A stretch of 48,758 bases of DNA from QZKY01 sp964488675 (GCA_964488675.1 CAZAWA010000002.1:1-48758); one strand, 5' to 3'. Positions 23,654-32,970 are shown, counted from the stretch's first letter. The notes: a model not told the origin generated them from the sequence alone. Numbers and translations: made by a program.

Positions 23654-24886
23654 ATGTCAAATCCTATCATGATGAACAAAACGCCAGCTGACGCCCTGTT
23701 TGACGCCATTGAAATGGCACCCCGCGACCCGATTCTCGGCATTACCGAAGCTTTCAATGCCGACAAGAACCCGAACAAAATCAACCTTGGCGTCGGCGTC
23801 TATTATGACGACAATGGCAAGGTTCCTTTGCTTGAGTGCGTGCGAAGGGCCGAAATCGAGATTGCGCAAAAGGCCGCACCCCGCACCTACTTGCCAATTG
23901 ACGGCCTTGCTGCCTATGACAACGCCGTCCAGGAACTGGTTTTTGGCGCAGATAGCGCCATCGTGAAGGACAAACGCGCCATCACCGCACAGGCCATAGG
24001 TGGTACCGGAGCGTTGAAACTGGGGGCGGATTTTCTCAAGCGATTTTCGCCCCAATCCGAAGTCTGGATCAGCGATCCGAGCTGGGAAAATCATCGCGCC
24101 CTGTTCGAGGCGGCAGGATTCAAGGTCAATGCCTACCCCTACTACGATCAGGCTACCCGGGGCGTCAACTTTGGCGGCATGCTGGATGCGCTAAAAACGA
24201 TGCAGAAAGGCTCCATCGTCCTTCTGCACGCATGCTGCCACAACCCAACCGGCGCCGACCTGACCGACGATCAGTGGAGCGAAGTCATTCCTGTCATCAC
24301 TGAGCGCGGCCTGATCCCATTTCTGGATATGGCCTATCAGGGCTTTGCCAATAGCATCGAGGCGGATGGCCGCACCGTGCGCCGTTTCGCAGAGGCGGGT
24401 GGTCCCTTGTTTGTAGCGAATTCTTTTTCCAAATCGTTTTCGCTTTACGGCGAACGCGTAGGCGCGCTGAGCATTGTCGGCTCCTCCTCAGATGAAGTTG
24501 CTCGCGCTTTGTCGCAGTTAAAGCGCGTAATCCGCACCAATTATTCGAATCCGCCGACCCAGGGTGGGCAGACGGTCGCGACTGTGCTGACCACACCTGA
24601 ATTGCGCAAGCTGTGGGAAGACGAACTGGCTGGTATGCGCGTGCGCATCCGCGACATGCGACAGAAGATGATGGCAAAACTCAAAGAAAAATCACCCGGC
24701 AACAATTTCGACTTCGTGGTTCGCCAGAACGGGATGTTCTCTTATTCCGGTCTAACGAAAGAACAGGTTACCCGTCTGCGTGACGAATTCTCAATCTACG
24801 CGATAGACACCGGACGAATCTGTGTTGCGGCGCTGAATTCCAACAACATTGACCGGGTCGCAAATGCGATTGCCAAAGTGATGTGA
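23654..24886 (+). CDS. Aspartate/aromatic amino-acid aminotransferase (class I)
   Basis: The 410-aa protein is a fold-type I PLP enzyme of the AspC/TyrB group: ADKNPNKINLGVGVYYDDNGK near the N-terminus, LLHACCHNPTGADLT (Asn of the PLP site), FLDMAYQGF (Asp and Tyr contacting PLP) and FVANSFSKSFSLYGERVG, where the Lys of SFSKSF forms the Schiff base. It interconverts amino acids and 2-oxoacids using 2-oxoglutarate, most likely aspartate, phenylalanine and tyrosine. AspC and TyrB specificity cannot be told apart by eye. A second ATG seven codons in is possible. The gene stands alone and shares a terminator region with the DUF3300 gene downstream. Confidence 0.92.
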   Translation: MSNPIMMNKTPADALFDAIEMAPRDPILGITEAFNADKNPNKINLGVGVYYDDNGKVPLLECVRRAEIEIAQKAAPRTYLPIDGLAAYDNAVQELVFGADSAIVKDKRAITAQAIGGTGALKLGADFLKRFSPQSEVWISDPSWENHRALFEAAGFKVNAYPYYDQATRGVNFGGMLDALKTMQKGSIVLLHACCHNPTGADLTDDQWSEVIPVITERGLIPFLDMAYQGFANSIEADGRTVRRFAEAGGPLFVANSFSKSFSLYGERVGALSIVGSSSDEVARALSQLKRVIRTNYSNPPTQGGQTVATVLTTPELRKLWEDELAGMRVRIRDMRQKMMAKLKEKSPGNNFDFVVRQNGMFSYSGLTKEQVTRLRDEFSIYAIDTGRICVAALNSNNIDRVANAIAKVM

Positions 24887-24930
24887 ACCAGCTTCATTCA
24901 CTGACCAAATCTCCGGCTTACACTCCCAAT

Positions 24931-24962
24931 AAAAAACCCCTCTCCTGATGAAGGAGAGGGTT
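24931..24962 (-). terminator. Intrinsic terminator of the first DUF3300 gene (bidirectional)
   Basis: CCCTCTCC (24938-24945) pairs with GGAGAGGG (24953-24960) around a 7-nt loop. The minus strand ends the stem with a run of six T (24931-24936), so it mainly serves the minus-strand gene at 24985-26809; read from the plus strand it could also stop the aminotransferase transcript. Confidence 0.85.
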
Positions 24963-24984
24963 GGCTTTACCCACCCGGAGAAAA

Positions 24985-26809
24985 TTATTTTTCGCTAGGC
25001 TTTTTTCTGACGGGTTGCGATTTTACAGCTGCAGGCTTGTGGCTGGCTCCTGCAGGTTTGCCGCCACCACCGGCTCTGCCACCCGCTGCGCCAGCGCCGG
25101 TTCTTCCAGTATTGCCAGTCGCGCCCGAACCCGTCCTGCCGCCAGCGGCACCTGCACCCGTCCTTCCGGTGTTACCCGTACTTCTAGTTTTGGTGCCAGC
25201 AGATGGCTGAGTGCCCCGAACACCGTGTGCCACGCCAGGAGGATTCGACCCGCGGTTGCTGGTCGATTTTATGCCATGCGCCCCCGATCCTGTCCTGCCG
25301 CCGGTAGCGCCAGCGCCTGTTCTCCCAGTTGTGCCGGTTGCACCCGAACCTGTCCTGCCGCCGGTTCTGCCACCCGTGGCGCTGACCCCTGTTCTTCCGG
25401 TGGTGCCCGTGGCGCTGACCCCTGTTCTTCCGGTGGTGCCCGTTGCGCCCGCGCCTGTCCTGCCGCCGGTTCTGCNNNNNNNNNNNNNNNNNNNNNNNNN
25501 NNNNNNNNNNNNNNNNNNNNNNNNNNNNNNNNNNNNNNNNNNNNNNNNNNNNNNNNNNNNNNNNNNNNNNNNNNNCTGTTCTTCCGGTGGTGCCCGTTGC
25601 GCCCGCGCCTGTCCTGCCGCCGGTTCTGCCATCCGTGGCGCTGGCTCCTGTTCTTCCGGTGGTGCCCGTTGCGCCCGCGCCTGTCCTGCCGCCGGTTCTG
25701 CCGCCTGCGGCGCTGGCCCCTGTTCTTCCGGTGGCGCCCGTTGCGCCCGCGTCTGGCCTGCCGCCCGTCCGAACACCAGTTGGTGTTGCCGTGCCGCCGG
25801 ACTTGAATCCTGAATAGGGGTTAGTTCCCGTGCGTGTGGTTCCCCTGGTTCCTGTTGTGGAAACTCTTGTTGGCTTGTAATTGCCGGTACGAATGTCCTG
25901 CGTTGTCGGACGCGGGCCAACTCTCCTGTTGTACTCGGTAGCCCTGTGTCCGAAACGCTGGTTGACATTTGTATGCCGATAGACGACATCACGACGGTGC
26001 CTGGGATCGTGACTCCAGCGAGTATTGGTTCCACGATAGCGGTAGTTATCGTAGTGATGATGCCTGCTCCAGTAGCTCACATTGCGACCATAGTAAACAT
26101 GATGGCCGCGCCAATTGAACGCGGCATAGAGCACACCAACCGTGACGATTGTGGCAACCGGCGCCCATGCCCAGCCATAGTGGCCGGGAGCGACGGCATA
26201 ACCCGGCCATGGATCCCAGTAGACCGGCGCGTATTGCGGAGCCCACCAGGTTCCATAAACCACTGTCGGGTTGTAATAGGGAACATAGACCGCCGTCGGT
26301 TGCACCAGATCGATCGAAATGAGCCGATCCTGCTGCACGACGCGAACGCGGTTATCCGACTTCAGATAACCCGCAGCCATCGCCTTTTGGCGAAGTGACT
26401 GGATGGTGTCCATCACCTGCTGCTCCTGACCCAGGAAGGCGTTACCGAGATTGGTCGTCCAGTCTTGCTTGCTTTCCATCGTTCCCAGCACCTGCGGGAA
26501 CGGCAGCAGCGATTTCACACTGATATCCCACTGTTGATTCTCTGCCGCCTTGACCGCAGCCTCACCCTTAAGGTCGGGATTGGCCTTGAGCCAGTAAGAT
26601 GCCTCAACCACTTCGGTCGGGTAGGTCGATGCCATCAGAACCTGTGACAGCAAAGCATCCGGATAGAGCGCAATGGGCGCCAGCATCTGCTCCAGTTCGG
26701 GCTGCGAGAAATTAGCCTGTGCCGGTTGCGCCGGTTGCGCATGCGCAACCGAAGCCACGAACAGCAGCGCAAGTACATGCAGCCACATAGTCTTGATTCG
26801 TGATTTCAT
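24985..26809 (-). CDS. DUF3300 protein, copy 1, with Gly/Thr/Arg-repeat tail (assembly gap inside)
   Basis: From the ATG at 26809 the protein has a Sec signal peptide (LHVLALLFVASVAHAQ) and a DUF3300 domain (about residues 35-300) with LAPIALYPDALLSQVLMAST and TAVYVPYYNPTVVYG, then a Trp/Tyr/His-rich region with HHHYDNYRYRG. The tail, from about residue 330, is almost only Gly, Thr, Arg, Ala and Ser in repeated units and runs into the 100-N gap. Beyond the gap the repeats and a basic C-terminus (VKSQPVRKKPSEK) are open in another frame, which reflects the arbitrary gap size and need not be a frameshift. Exported, function unknown. A GGAT-type Shine-Dalgarno precedes the start. AHGVRGTQPSAG near the end is shared with copy 2. 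Confidence 0.8.
25280..25800. repeat. Tandem repeats coding the Gly-rich tail
   Basis: Two exact 33-bp units stand at 25376-25408 and 25409-25441 (11 residues each, GTTGRTGVSAT). On the other side of the gap a 72-bp unit (24 residues) recurs from about 25576. Six of eight triplets in the 24-residue unit start with Gly, so it is close to, but not a strict, collagen-like Gly-X-Y pattern. Confidence 0.85.
25476..25575. other. Assembly gap (100 N)
   Basis: Exactly 100 N, the usual placeholder for unknown length, placed inside the tandem repeats. The true repeat number is unknown. Confidence 0.99.
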
Positions 26810-26864
26810 GAGTTATCCCTTGTTGAAAAGTTACATCCAACCGAAAAAGTCCCGCCGAAAAGTT

Positions 26865-26882
26865 GCATACCTGATGGTATGC
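26865..26882 (-). promoter_or_regulatory. Inverted repeat upstream of DUF3300 copy 1
   Basis: GCATACC-TGAT-GGTATGC is a perfect 7-bp inverted repeat 56 bp upstream of the start codon at 26809. It could be an operator or a leader hairpin. No counterpart is seen upstream of copy 2. Confidence 0.35.
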
Positions 26883-26981
26883 GACAAAGGTACTCGACTT
26901 GATTGAGGAAAGTCAAATTTCAATCAGGCAAATTATTTTGGCGCATATGAAATTTCAGTGCTTGAATTTGATTGTGGACAC

Positions 26982-27014
26982 AAAAAACCCCCTCCCTGAG
27001 CGGGAGAGGGTTTG
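26982..27014 (-). terminator. Intrinsic terminator of DUF3300 copy 2
   Basis: On the minus strand AAACCCTCTCCCG and GGGAGGGGGTTTTTTG form a GC-rich stem (one bulge) with a 4-nt loop followed by six T. It resembles the terminator after copy 1. Confidence 0.85.
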
Positions 27015-27039
27015 ACTCAAAACCGAGGCACAAACAGCG

Positions 27040-28344
27040 TTAATTATGTTTGGATGCCTTCGGTGCTGGTTTTTGCACAGCCTTTGGTGCAGCCTGTCCT
27101 GACTTAGCGCCAGCATCGCTCGACCTGACACCGGTATTCCTGCTCACCTTGTTGCCTGCCGAAGGTTGAGTTCCGCGTACGCCGTGCGCAGCGCCCTTGG
27201 GCTTGGCATGCGATTTGCCGCCCGTTTCGCCGGGCCCTGTTCCGGTCTTGGTGCTTCTGCCTGTCGTGCCTGACTTGGTAGTTCTGGTTGTCGTACTCGT
27301 CCTTACCTTGCTGCCAGTTGTGACGGATTTGGTAGTCTGGTTACCTTTTCCTTGCTTGCTGTACCCTGGGGTGGGTCCTGGCTTGCCAGTTGTGCTGACC
27401 GCCTGGAATGTATGCTTGCCGGTACGAATGTCCTGCGTTGTCGGACGCGGGCCAACTCTCCTGTTGTACTCGGTAGCCCTGTGTCCGAAACGCTGGTTGA
27501 CATTTGTATGCCGATAGACGACATCACGACGGTGCCTGGGATCGTGACTCCAGCGAGTATTGGTTCCACGATAGCGGTAGTTATCGTAGTGATGATGCCT
27601 GCTCCAGTAGCTCACATTGCGACCATAGTAAACATGATGGCCGCGCCAATTGAACGCGGCATAGAGCACACCAACCGTGACGATTGTGGCAACCGGCGCC
27701 CATGCCCAGCCATAGTGGCCGGGAGCGACGGCATAACCCGGCCATGGATCCCAGTAGACCGGCGCGTATTGCGGAGCCCACCAGGTTCCATAAACCACTG
27801 TCGGGTTGTAATAGGGAACATAGACCGCCGTCGGTTGCACCAGATCGATCGAAATGAGCCGATCCTGCTGCACGACGCGAACGCGGTTATCCGACTTCAG
27901 ATAACCCGCAGCCATCGCCTTTTGGCGAAGTGACTGGATGGTGTCCATCACCTGCTGCTCCTGACCCAGGAAGGCGTTACCGAGATTGGTCGTCCAGTCT
28001 TGCTTGCTTTCCATCGTTCCCAGCACCTGCGGGAACGGCAGCAGCGATTTCACACTGATATCCCACTGTTGATTCTCTGCCGCCTTGACCGCAGCCTCAC
28101 CCTTAAGGTCGGGATTGGCCTTGAGCCAGTAAGATGCCTCAACCACTTCGGTCGGGTAGGTCGATGCCATCAGAACCTGTGACAGCAAAGCATCCGGATA
28201 GAGCGCAATGGGCGCCAGCATCTGCTCCAGTTCGGGCTGCGAGAAATTAGCCTGTGCCGGTTGCGCCGGTTGCGCATGCGCAACCGAAGCCACGAACAGC
28301 AGCGCAAGTACATGCAGCCACATGGTTTTGATCCGTGATTTCAT
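27040..28344 (-). CDS. DUF3300 protein, copy 2, with Lys/Thr/Ser-rich tail
   Basis: The start is the ATG at 28344 (434 aa), which gives the same signal peptide as copy 1 and has AAGGAAAACTT just upstream; the frame to 28518 lacks family sequence. The signal peptide and DUF3300 core are identical to copy 1, while the tail (from about residue 330) is different: basic and Thr/Lys/Ser-rich with TTRTTKSGTTGRSTKTGTG, then AHGVRGTQPSAG and an Ala/Lys/Pro end (KPAPKASKHN). It is exported to the periplasm or cell surface; the function of DUF3300 is unknown. Each copy has its own upstream region and terminator, so the two genes are probably expressed separately. Confidence 0.85.
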   Translation of the reverse strand: MKSRIKTMWLHVLALLFVASVAHAQPAQPAQANFSQPELEQMLAPIALYPDALLSQVLMASTYPTEVVEASYWLKANPDLKGEAAVKAAENQQWDISVKSLLPFPQVLGTMESKQDWTTNLGNAFLGQEQQVMDTIQSLRQKAMAAGYLKSDNRVRVVQQDRLISIDLVQPTAVYVPYYNPTVVYGTWWAPQYAPVYWDPWPGYAVAPGHYGWAWAPVATIVTVGVLYAAFNWRGHHVYYGRNVSYWSRHHHYDNYRYRGTNTRWSHDPRHRRDVVYRHTNVNQRFGHRATEYNRRVGPRPTTQDIRTGKHTFQAVSTTGKPGPTPGYSKQGKGNQTTKSVTTGSKVRTSTTTRTTKSGTTGRSTKTGTGPGETGGKSHAKPKGAAHGVRGTQPSAGNKVSRNTGVRSSDAGAKSGQAAPKAVQKPAPKASKHN

Positions 28345-28631
28345 AAGTTTTCCTTTGTCGAGAGGTGACGACCAGCTAAAAGGTGCTTTGCTAAACATTG
28401 CGCCTTCATGTGACATAAGGTAATGCATATATTTCAATTTAGTCAAATGCTGCATGGTAACTAAATGGTGATTTTGGTAATAAATTGTAATGCGGATTCT
28501 TCGATGCAAAAAAACCACTCCAATATCCCGGGGGAGGGTTTGATCTGAACGGATAACAAGGATTGTCAGCCTTCTTCGTCAGTCAGTTCGGCAAGACCGA
28601 ACTACCTATTTCATCAATCCCTGTGCTTTGT

Positions 28632-29042
28632 TTACCGAAGCATGAGGTGTCGCCTTGGGAGCAGGATGAACTGCCCTTGCACCCGCACTGGATCTGACCG
28701 TGTCACTGTGCACCTTGGTGTCGGCAAATGGCTCGTTCCGCGAACACCATGCGCCGTGCCTTGCTGTTTTGCTTTGGGCCTGACGCCGGTTACGCCCCGA
28801 CCTGTACTAGCATTGCGGGTGGAGGTGCCAGTCGCCGTTGACTTGGTTCTGCTGCCGGTGGTACTTGCAGCAGTCCTGCCGGTCGTGGTGCGTGTAGCCG
28901 CAGGGCGTGTAGTCGTCGTGCTTACCGGTTTAATCGAATGCTTTCCGATACGAAGATCCTGTGCCGTCGGGGAGGGCATAGACCGCAGTCGATTGCGCCA
29001 GATTGATCGAGATGAGCCGATCCTGCTGCACGACGCGCACGC
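28632..29042 (-). pseudogene. Decayed third DUF3300 copy
   Basis: Starting at 29042 one frame reads RVRVVQQDRLISINLAQSTA, very close to the middle of the DUF3300 core in copies 1 and 2. About 115 residues are then missing and the sequence continues in another frame with PTAQDLRIGKHSIKPVSTT, matching the PTTQDIRTGKH region, followed by a Thr/Arg/Ser-rich tail and AHGVRGT. The signal peptide and first half are gone. A weak terminator-like stem with an A-run remains at 28505-28540. It lies just downstream of nadC. Confidence 0.8.
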
Positions 29043-29128
29043 TTCTCGACCACGAAACGAGAAGAAACAAGGAGCCAACAGAATTTCCGTTTTCATTCCG
29101 TTACGGATTTCTTCCGTTTGGTCTGTCG

Positions 29129-29995
29129 TCAGCCAAAAATCCGCAAGGAGTAGTCGGTTGCGTGCACATCCTTTGTCAGTGCGCCGACGGAAATTCGATC
29201 CACGCCGGTTTCGGCAATTGAGCGTACGCTGTAAATGTTGATACCGCCCGACACTTCGAGTGTGGCCCTTCCGGCGTTGATGCGAACTGCCTCCCGGACC
29301 TCTTCCATGCGGAAGTTGTCGAGCAGAATGGATGGCGCATTGGCCACCAGCGCCTCCTCGAGTTCCAGCAGGGTTTCAACCTCGACCTGCACCGGAACAT
29401 CCGCATTGAGCGCGTAAGCAGAATTCAAGGCAGCCGTGATGCCGCCAGACGCCGCAATATGGTTTTCCTTGATCAGAATGCCGTCATACAGGGCCATACG
29501 CTGGTTAGCGCCACCGCCTACCCGTACCGCGTACTTTTGCGCAAGGCGCAAGCCAGGCAAGGTCTTGCGGGTGTCCATGATCTCGGCACGCGTTCCCCGG
29601 ATCAGATGCACGAATTTGCTGGTTGCGGTAGCGACCCCCGAGAGCAATTGCAGAAAGTTCAGTGCGCTGCGTTCGCCCGTCAGCAACGATCGCGCCGGAG
29701 CATCGATCCAGCACACTTGACTATTTGCCTTCATCTCGTCACCTTCCGCATGAAGCCAGTTAATGCGGATTTCAGGATCAACACCCTTTAAAACACCTTC
29801 AAACCAGGGCGCGCCGCACAGCACGGCATTTCCGCGCACGCTGACCATGGCTTTCACCATCTTGTCACCCGGAACCAGTCTGCCGGTCAGATCGCCAGTG
29901 CCAACATCTTCGGATAAAGCCGCGCGTACATTTTCTTCCATGGCGGCATGCAGCGCAGGGTCGAAAGGTGCGAATGGATTGATCAGGTTACTCAT
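29129..29995 (-). CDS. nadC: Nicotinate-nucleotide pyrophosphorylase (quinolinate phosphoribosyltransferase)
   Basis: The 288-aa protein matches NadC: ALSEDVGTGDLTGRL at the N-terminus, TRKTLPGLRLAQKYAVRVGGG in the active-site region (Arg, Lys and His-type contacts for PRPP and quinolinate), LIKENHIAASGGI, VQVEVETLLELEEAL and LLDNFRMEEVREAV, then LEVSGGINIYSVRSIAETGVD. It converts quinolinate and PRPP to nicotinate mononucleotide in de novo NAD synthesis. Its ATG overlaps the nadA stop by 4 bp. NadB (aspartate oxidase) is not in the window. Confidence 0.96.
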   Translation of the reverse strand: MSNLINPFAPFDPALHAAMEENVRAALSEDVGTGDLTGRLVPGDKMVKAMVSVRGNAVLCGAPWFEGVLKGVDPEIRINWLHAEGDEMKANSQVCWIDAPARSLLTGERSALNFLQLLSGVATATSKFVHLIRGTRAEIMDTRKTLPGLRLAQKYAVRVGGGANQRMALYDGILIKENHIAASGGITAALNSAYALNADVPVQVEVETLLELEEALVANAPSILLDNFRMEEVREAVRINAGRATLEVSGGINIYSVRSIAETGVDRISVGALTKDVHATDYSLRIFG

Positions 29996-31128
29996 GCAGG
30001 GCCTATTCCTGAAAAAGTCTGATTCTCCCTGGCCTTCTGTTCAGCAGAAAACGCCAGCATGCGATCGATGCAGGTAACCGCTTTTTTGCCAACGGCCGGA
30101 TCAACAAAGACCTCGTTATTGCCTTTTTCCAGTACGGCAGCCAGATTCGCCAGACAATTCATTGCCATCCAGGGGCAGTGGGTGCAACTCTTGCAGGTTG
30201 CCCCCGTACCGGCAGTCGGCGCCTCGATGAAATGCTTGCCGGGAGCCGCCTGCCTCATCTTGTGGAACAGGCCGCTTTCGGTCGCAACGATAAATTCAGG
30301 GGCGTCCAGTGACTTTGCCGCTGCCACCATCTGCGAGGTCGAACCCACCACATCAGCCAGCGCAATCACGGCGGCCGGCGACTCCGGATGCACCAGCACC
30401 TTTGCCTTGGGGTGCTCCTTCATCAGCAATTCCAGCTCGATCGCCTTGAATTCGTCGTGCACCAGACACGACCCATGCCACAACAGCATGTCTGCACCGG
30501 TCTGGCTCTGAATATAAGCGCCGAGATGCTTATCCGGCGCCCACAGGATTTTTTTCCCCTGCGCATGCAGATGCCTGACGATGTCCAGCCCGATGGAAGA
30601 GGTCACCATCCAGTCGGCGCGCGCCTTCACCGCTGCACTGGTGTTGGCGTACACCACCACCGCTCGATCGGGATGTGCATCGCAGTATGCGGCAAACTCC
30701 TCAGCGGGACAGCCGAGATCGAGCGAGCAGGTCGCGTCCAGATCCGGCATCAGAATGGTTTTATCGGGGCTCAGGATTTTCGCGGTCTCCCCCATGAAGC
30801 GCACACCGGCAACAACCAGCGTCCTGGCGGGGTGGTCGCGACCAAATCGCGCCATTTCGAGCGAATCGGACACGCATCCGCCGGTCTCGTCCGCCAGATC
30901 CTGCACATCCGGGTCGACATAATAATGGGCCACCAGGACTGCGTTTCGCTCCCTGAGCAGGCGCTTGATTCGCGCCTTGAGTTCGACCTTCTCTTCCGCA
31001 GAAGGTGGTGACGGCACCCTTGCCCATGCCTGGGCGGTGCAACTGGAATTGGTCTCCATTTGCGGGAGTTCGTATTCGACCGTCGTGATGGCTGAAGCGG
31101 GCATATGAGAAAAATCAGATAGTTTCAA
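29992..31128 (-). CDS. nadA: Quinolinate synthase A
   Basis: The 378-aa protein has NAVLVAHYYVDPDVQDLADETGG at the active site and the three cysteines that ligate the 4Fe-4S cluster: the Cys of GGCVSDS in the first repeat, DLGCPAEEF in the middle, and CKSCTHCPWM near the C-terminus. It condenses iminoaspartate with dihydroxyacetone phosphate to quinolinate. The three-domain pseudo-repeat is complete. An N-terminal extension of about 40 residues precedes the conserved part, so a downstream start is possible. Forms a nadA-nadC operon. Confidence 0.96.
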   Translation of the reverse strand: MKLSDFSHMPASAITTVEYELPQMETNSSCTAQAWARVPSPPSAEEKVELKARIKRLLRERNAVLVAHYYVDPDVQDLADETGGCVSDSLEMARFGRDHPARTLVVAGVRFMGETAKILSPDKTILMPDLDATCSLDLGCPAEEFAAYCDAHPDRAVVVYANTSAAVKARADWMVTSSIGLDIVRHLHAQGKKILWAPDKHLGAYIQSQTGADMLLWHGSCLVHDEFKAIELELLMKEHPKAKVLVHPESPAAVIALADVVGSTSQMVAAAKSLDAPEFIVATESGLFHKMRQAAPGKHFIEAPTAGTGATCKSCTHCPWMAMNCLANLAAVLEKGNNEVFVDPAVGKKAVTCIDRMLAFSAEQKARENQTFSGIGPA

Positions 31129-31253
31129 AGTATTGTGAGTATACTCCCAGCGTGACGATTTGATAAAGGCAACCTTCTCGAGGCCTCACTGGAGCGCCCT
31201 TGTCGCAGCACGAACTCGTGTTATTCCCCGCGAATCGGTTCCACAACGACAAC

Positions 31254-31478
31254 ATGAACAATTCCATCTACGAAAAAACCGACAAAGGTCGCGAAGAAAT
31301 TGCGACACGGAAATATCAGTTGCCACCCAAATTGCGATCCCTGCTGGTAATGATCGACGGGGTGCAGTCAGCAGACAAGCTGCTGCAACGCGTCGCGTCG
31401 CTGGGTCTTGGAGAACAAAGCCTGAGCGAATTGCTTGAGCAGGATTTCATTCGCAGCAAAAACGACCCGGCAGACTAG
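31254..31478 (+). CDS. Small conserved-looking hypothetical protein (74 aa)
   Basis: From the ATG at 31254 the protein is 74 aa and begins MNNSIYEKTDKGREEIATRK, followed by YQLPPKLRSLLVMIDG and a helical end. It reads as a small winged-helix-like or helical cytoplasmic domain. I have the impression that short proteins with the LPPKLRSLLxMIDG motif are common in betaproteobacteria, but I know no function. An alternative start is the TTG at 31200 (92 aa), which has a GGAG Shine-Dalgarno 6 nt upstream, whereas the ATG has none. It is divergent from nadA and convergent with the ABC-F remnant. Confidence 0.65.
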   Translation: MNNSIYEKTDKGREEIATRKYQLPPKLRSLLVMIDGVQSADKLLQRVASLGLGEQSLSELLEQDFIRSKNDPAD

Positions 31479-31481
31479 TTT

Positions 31482-32944
31482 TTACGCGTCGATGCCCTGA
31501 CTGGTCAGGTACTCGTCGTATCCGCCACGGAAATCGACAATTCCGTCCGACTTCACTTCAAGGATACGCGTCGCCAGCGAGGATACAAATTCACGGTCGT
31601 GCGACACGAAAACCAGCGTGCCGGCATATTTTTCCAGCGCAGTGTTGAGCGACTCAATCGTTTCCATGTCCATATGATTGGTCGGCTCATCCAGCAGCAT
31701 GACATTGTGCCGCCCCAGCATCAGCTTGCCGTAGAGCATGCGCCCCTTCTCACCGCCGGATAAAACCCGAACCGGCTTTTTGACTTCGTCGCCGGAAAAC
31801 AGCAGGCGGCGTCGCCAATACAGCGCAGCAGCGTTGTCTTGCCCGCGCCATTGGCGCCGATGATCGCCACCTTCTCCCCGGCTTCGATCGTGATGCTGAA
31901 ATTCTTGAAAATCGGATGGTCGTAGGCTTTCGAAATTCCCTGCACCTCAACCGCCAGGCGGTGCAGCTTTTTGCCCGCATCAAAGCGAATGAACGGGCTG
32001 GCACGGCTTGAGGGAACAATGTCCTCAACCTTGATCTTCTCGATTTGCCTGGCGCGCGATGTCGCCTGTCGCGCCTTGGATTTGTTGGCCGAAAAGCGGC
32101 TCACGAACTCTTGCAATTCGGCAATTTTTTCCTTCGCCCGGGCATTGGCCGACTGCAACTGCTCGCGCGCCTGTGTCGCTGCCATCATGTAATCGTCGTA
32201 ATTGCCGGGGTAGACTTTGAGCGTGCCGTAATCGATATCGGCCATGTGGGTGCAGACCTGATTCAGGAAATGGCGGTCATGCGAAATGATGATCATGGTC
32301 GAATCGCGCTCGTTCAGCAGGTTTTCCAGCCAGCGGATCGAGTGAATGTCAAGGTTGTTGGTCGGTTCATCCAGCAGCAGGATGTGGGGATCGGAGAACA
32401 GCGCCTGCGCCAGCAACACGCGCAACTTCCAGCCGGGCGCAACAGCGCTCATCGGCCCGTCGTGCAATTCGATCGCAACACCAGCACCGAGCAGCAATTC
32501 ACCCGCTCGCGCTTCTGCCGTGTAGCCGCCGTATTCGGCAAATTTCGCCTCCAGTTCGGCGGCCTTCATGTAATCGTCGTCGCTGGCATCAGGATTGGCA
32601 TAAATCGCATCGCGTTCGGACATCGCCGCCCACATTTCGGTGTGTCCCATCATCACGACATCCAGCACGCGCATGTCTTCGAACGCAAACTGATCCTGCC
32701 GCAGTTTTCCCAGGCGTTCATTCTGGTCCAGCATGACGGTGCCGCCACTGGGCTCCAGATCGTCGCCCAGAATCTTCATGAAGGTCGATTTGCCGCAACC
32801 GTTGGCGCCGATCAGGCCGTAACGGTTGCCATCGCCAAACTTGACGGAGACATTTTCAAATAACGGCTTGGCGCCGAACTGCATGGTGATATTGGCGGTC
32901 GATAACAAGATAAAACCTTTTGCGGATGGGGCGAAACCGGACAT
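31482..32944 (-). pseudogene. ABC-F ATPase (YbiT-type) with internal deletion and frameshift
   Basis: The N-terminal ABC domain is intact (Walker A GANGCGKST, Walker B LLLDEPTNNLD), as is the interdomain linker (SRARQIEKIKVEDIVPSSR), and the second domain starts normally (Walker A GANGAGKTTLLRCIGD). At about 31810-31830 some 55-60 residues usually found in YbiT relatives, including the Q-loop, are missing. The sequence resumes in another frame with RLLFSGDEVKKPVRVLSGG, then LLDEPTNHMD and SHDREFVSSLATRI to the stop codon. ABC-F proteins act on translating ribosomes. The N-terminal frame would end about 30 codons after the break. The start may be the TTG at 32908, where family sequence begins. 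An assembly error is the alternative. Confidence 0.8.
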
Positions 32945-32970
32945 TCTAGCACTGGGTGGCAGACAGGAGG

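Larger units (their letters stand above)
25886..28325 (-). repeat. Direct duplication: 25886-26790 matches 27421-28325
   Basis: The two blocks (about 905 bp, constant offset of 1535) look identical by reading, including synonymous sites; the proteins are identical over the signal peptide and DUF3300 core. Identity fades within a few bases of the start codon on one side and at the tail boundary on the other. The tails and upstream regions are unrelated. Confidence 0.85.

Noticed and set aside
25280..25800. Possible CRISPR-like repeat array
   Set aside because: Units are contiguous and coding, with no unique spacers; periods of 33 and 72 bp are multiples of three.
25211..25817. Long plus-strand Pro/Val/Leu-rich frames opposite the first DUF3300 gene
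   Set aside because: They are the mirror of the Gly/Thr/Arg repeat; the minus strand carries the signal peptide, conserved domain and terminator.
25184..26809. Frameshift in DUF3300 copy 1 across the gap
   Set aside because: The 100 N are a placeholder, so frame cannot be compared across them.
28642..29241. Plus-strand 199-codon frame over the third DUF3300 copy and the nadC 3' end
   Set aside because: It is antisense to recognisable minus-strand sequence and has no family traits.
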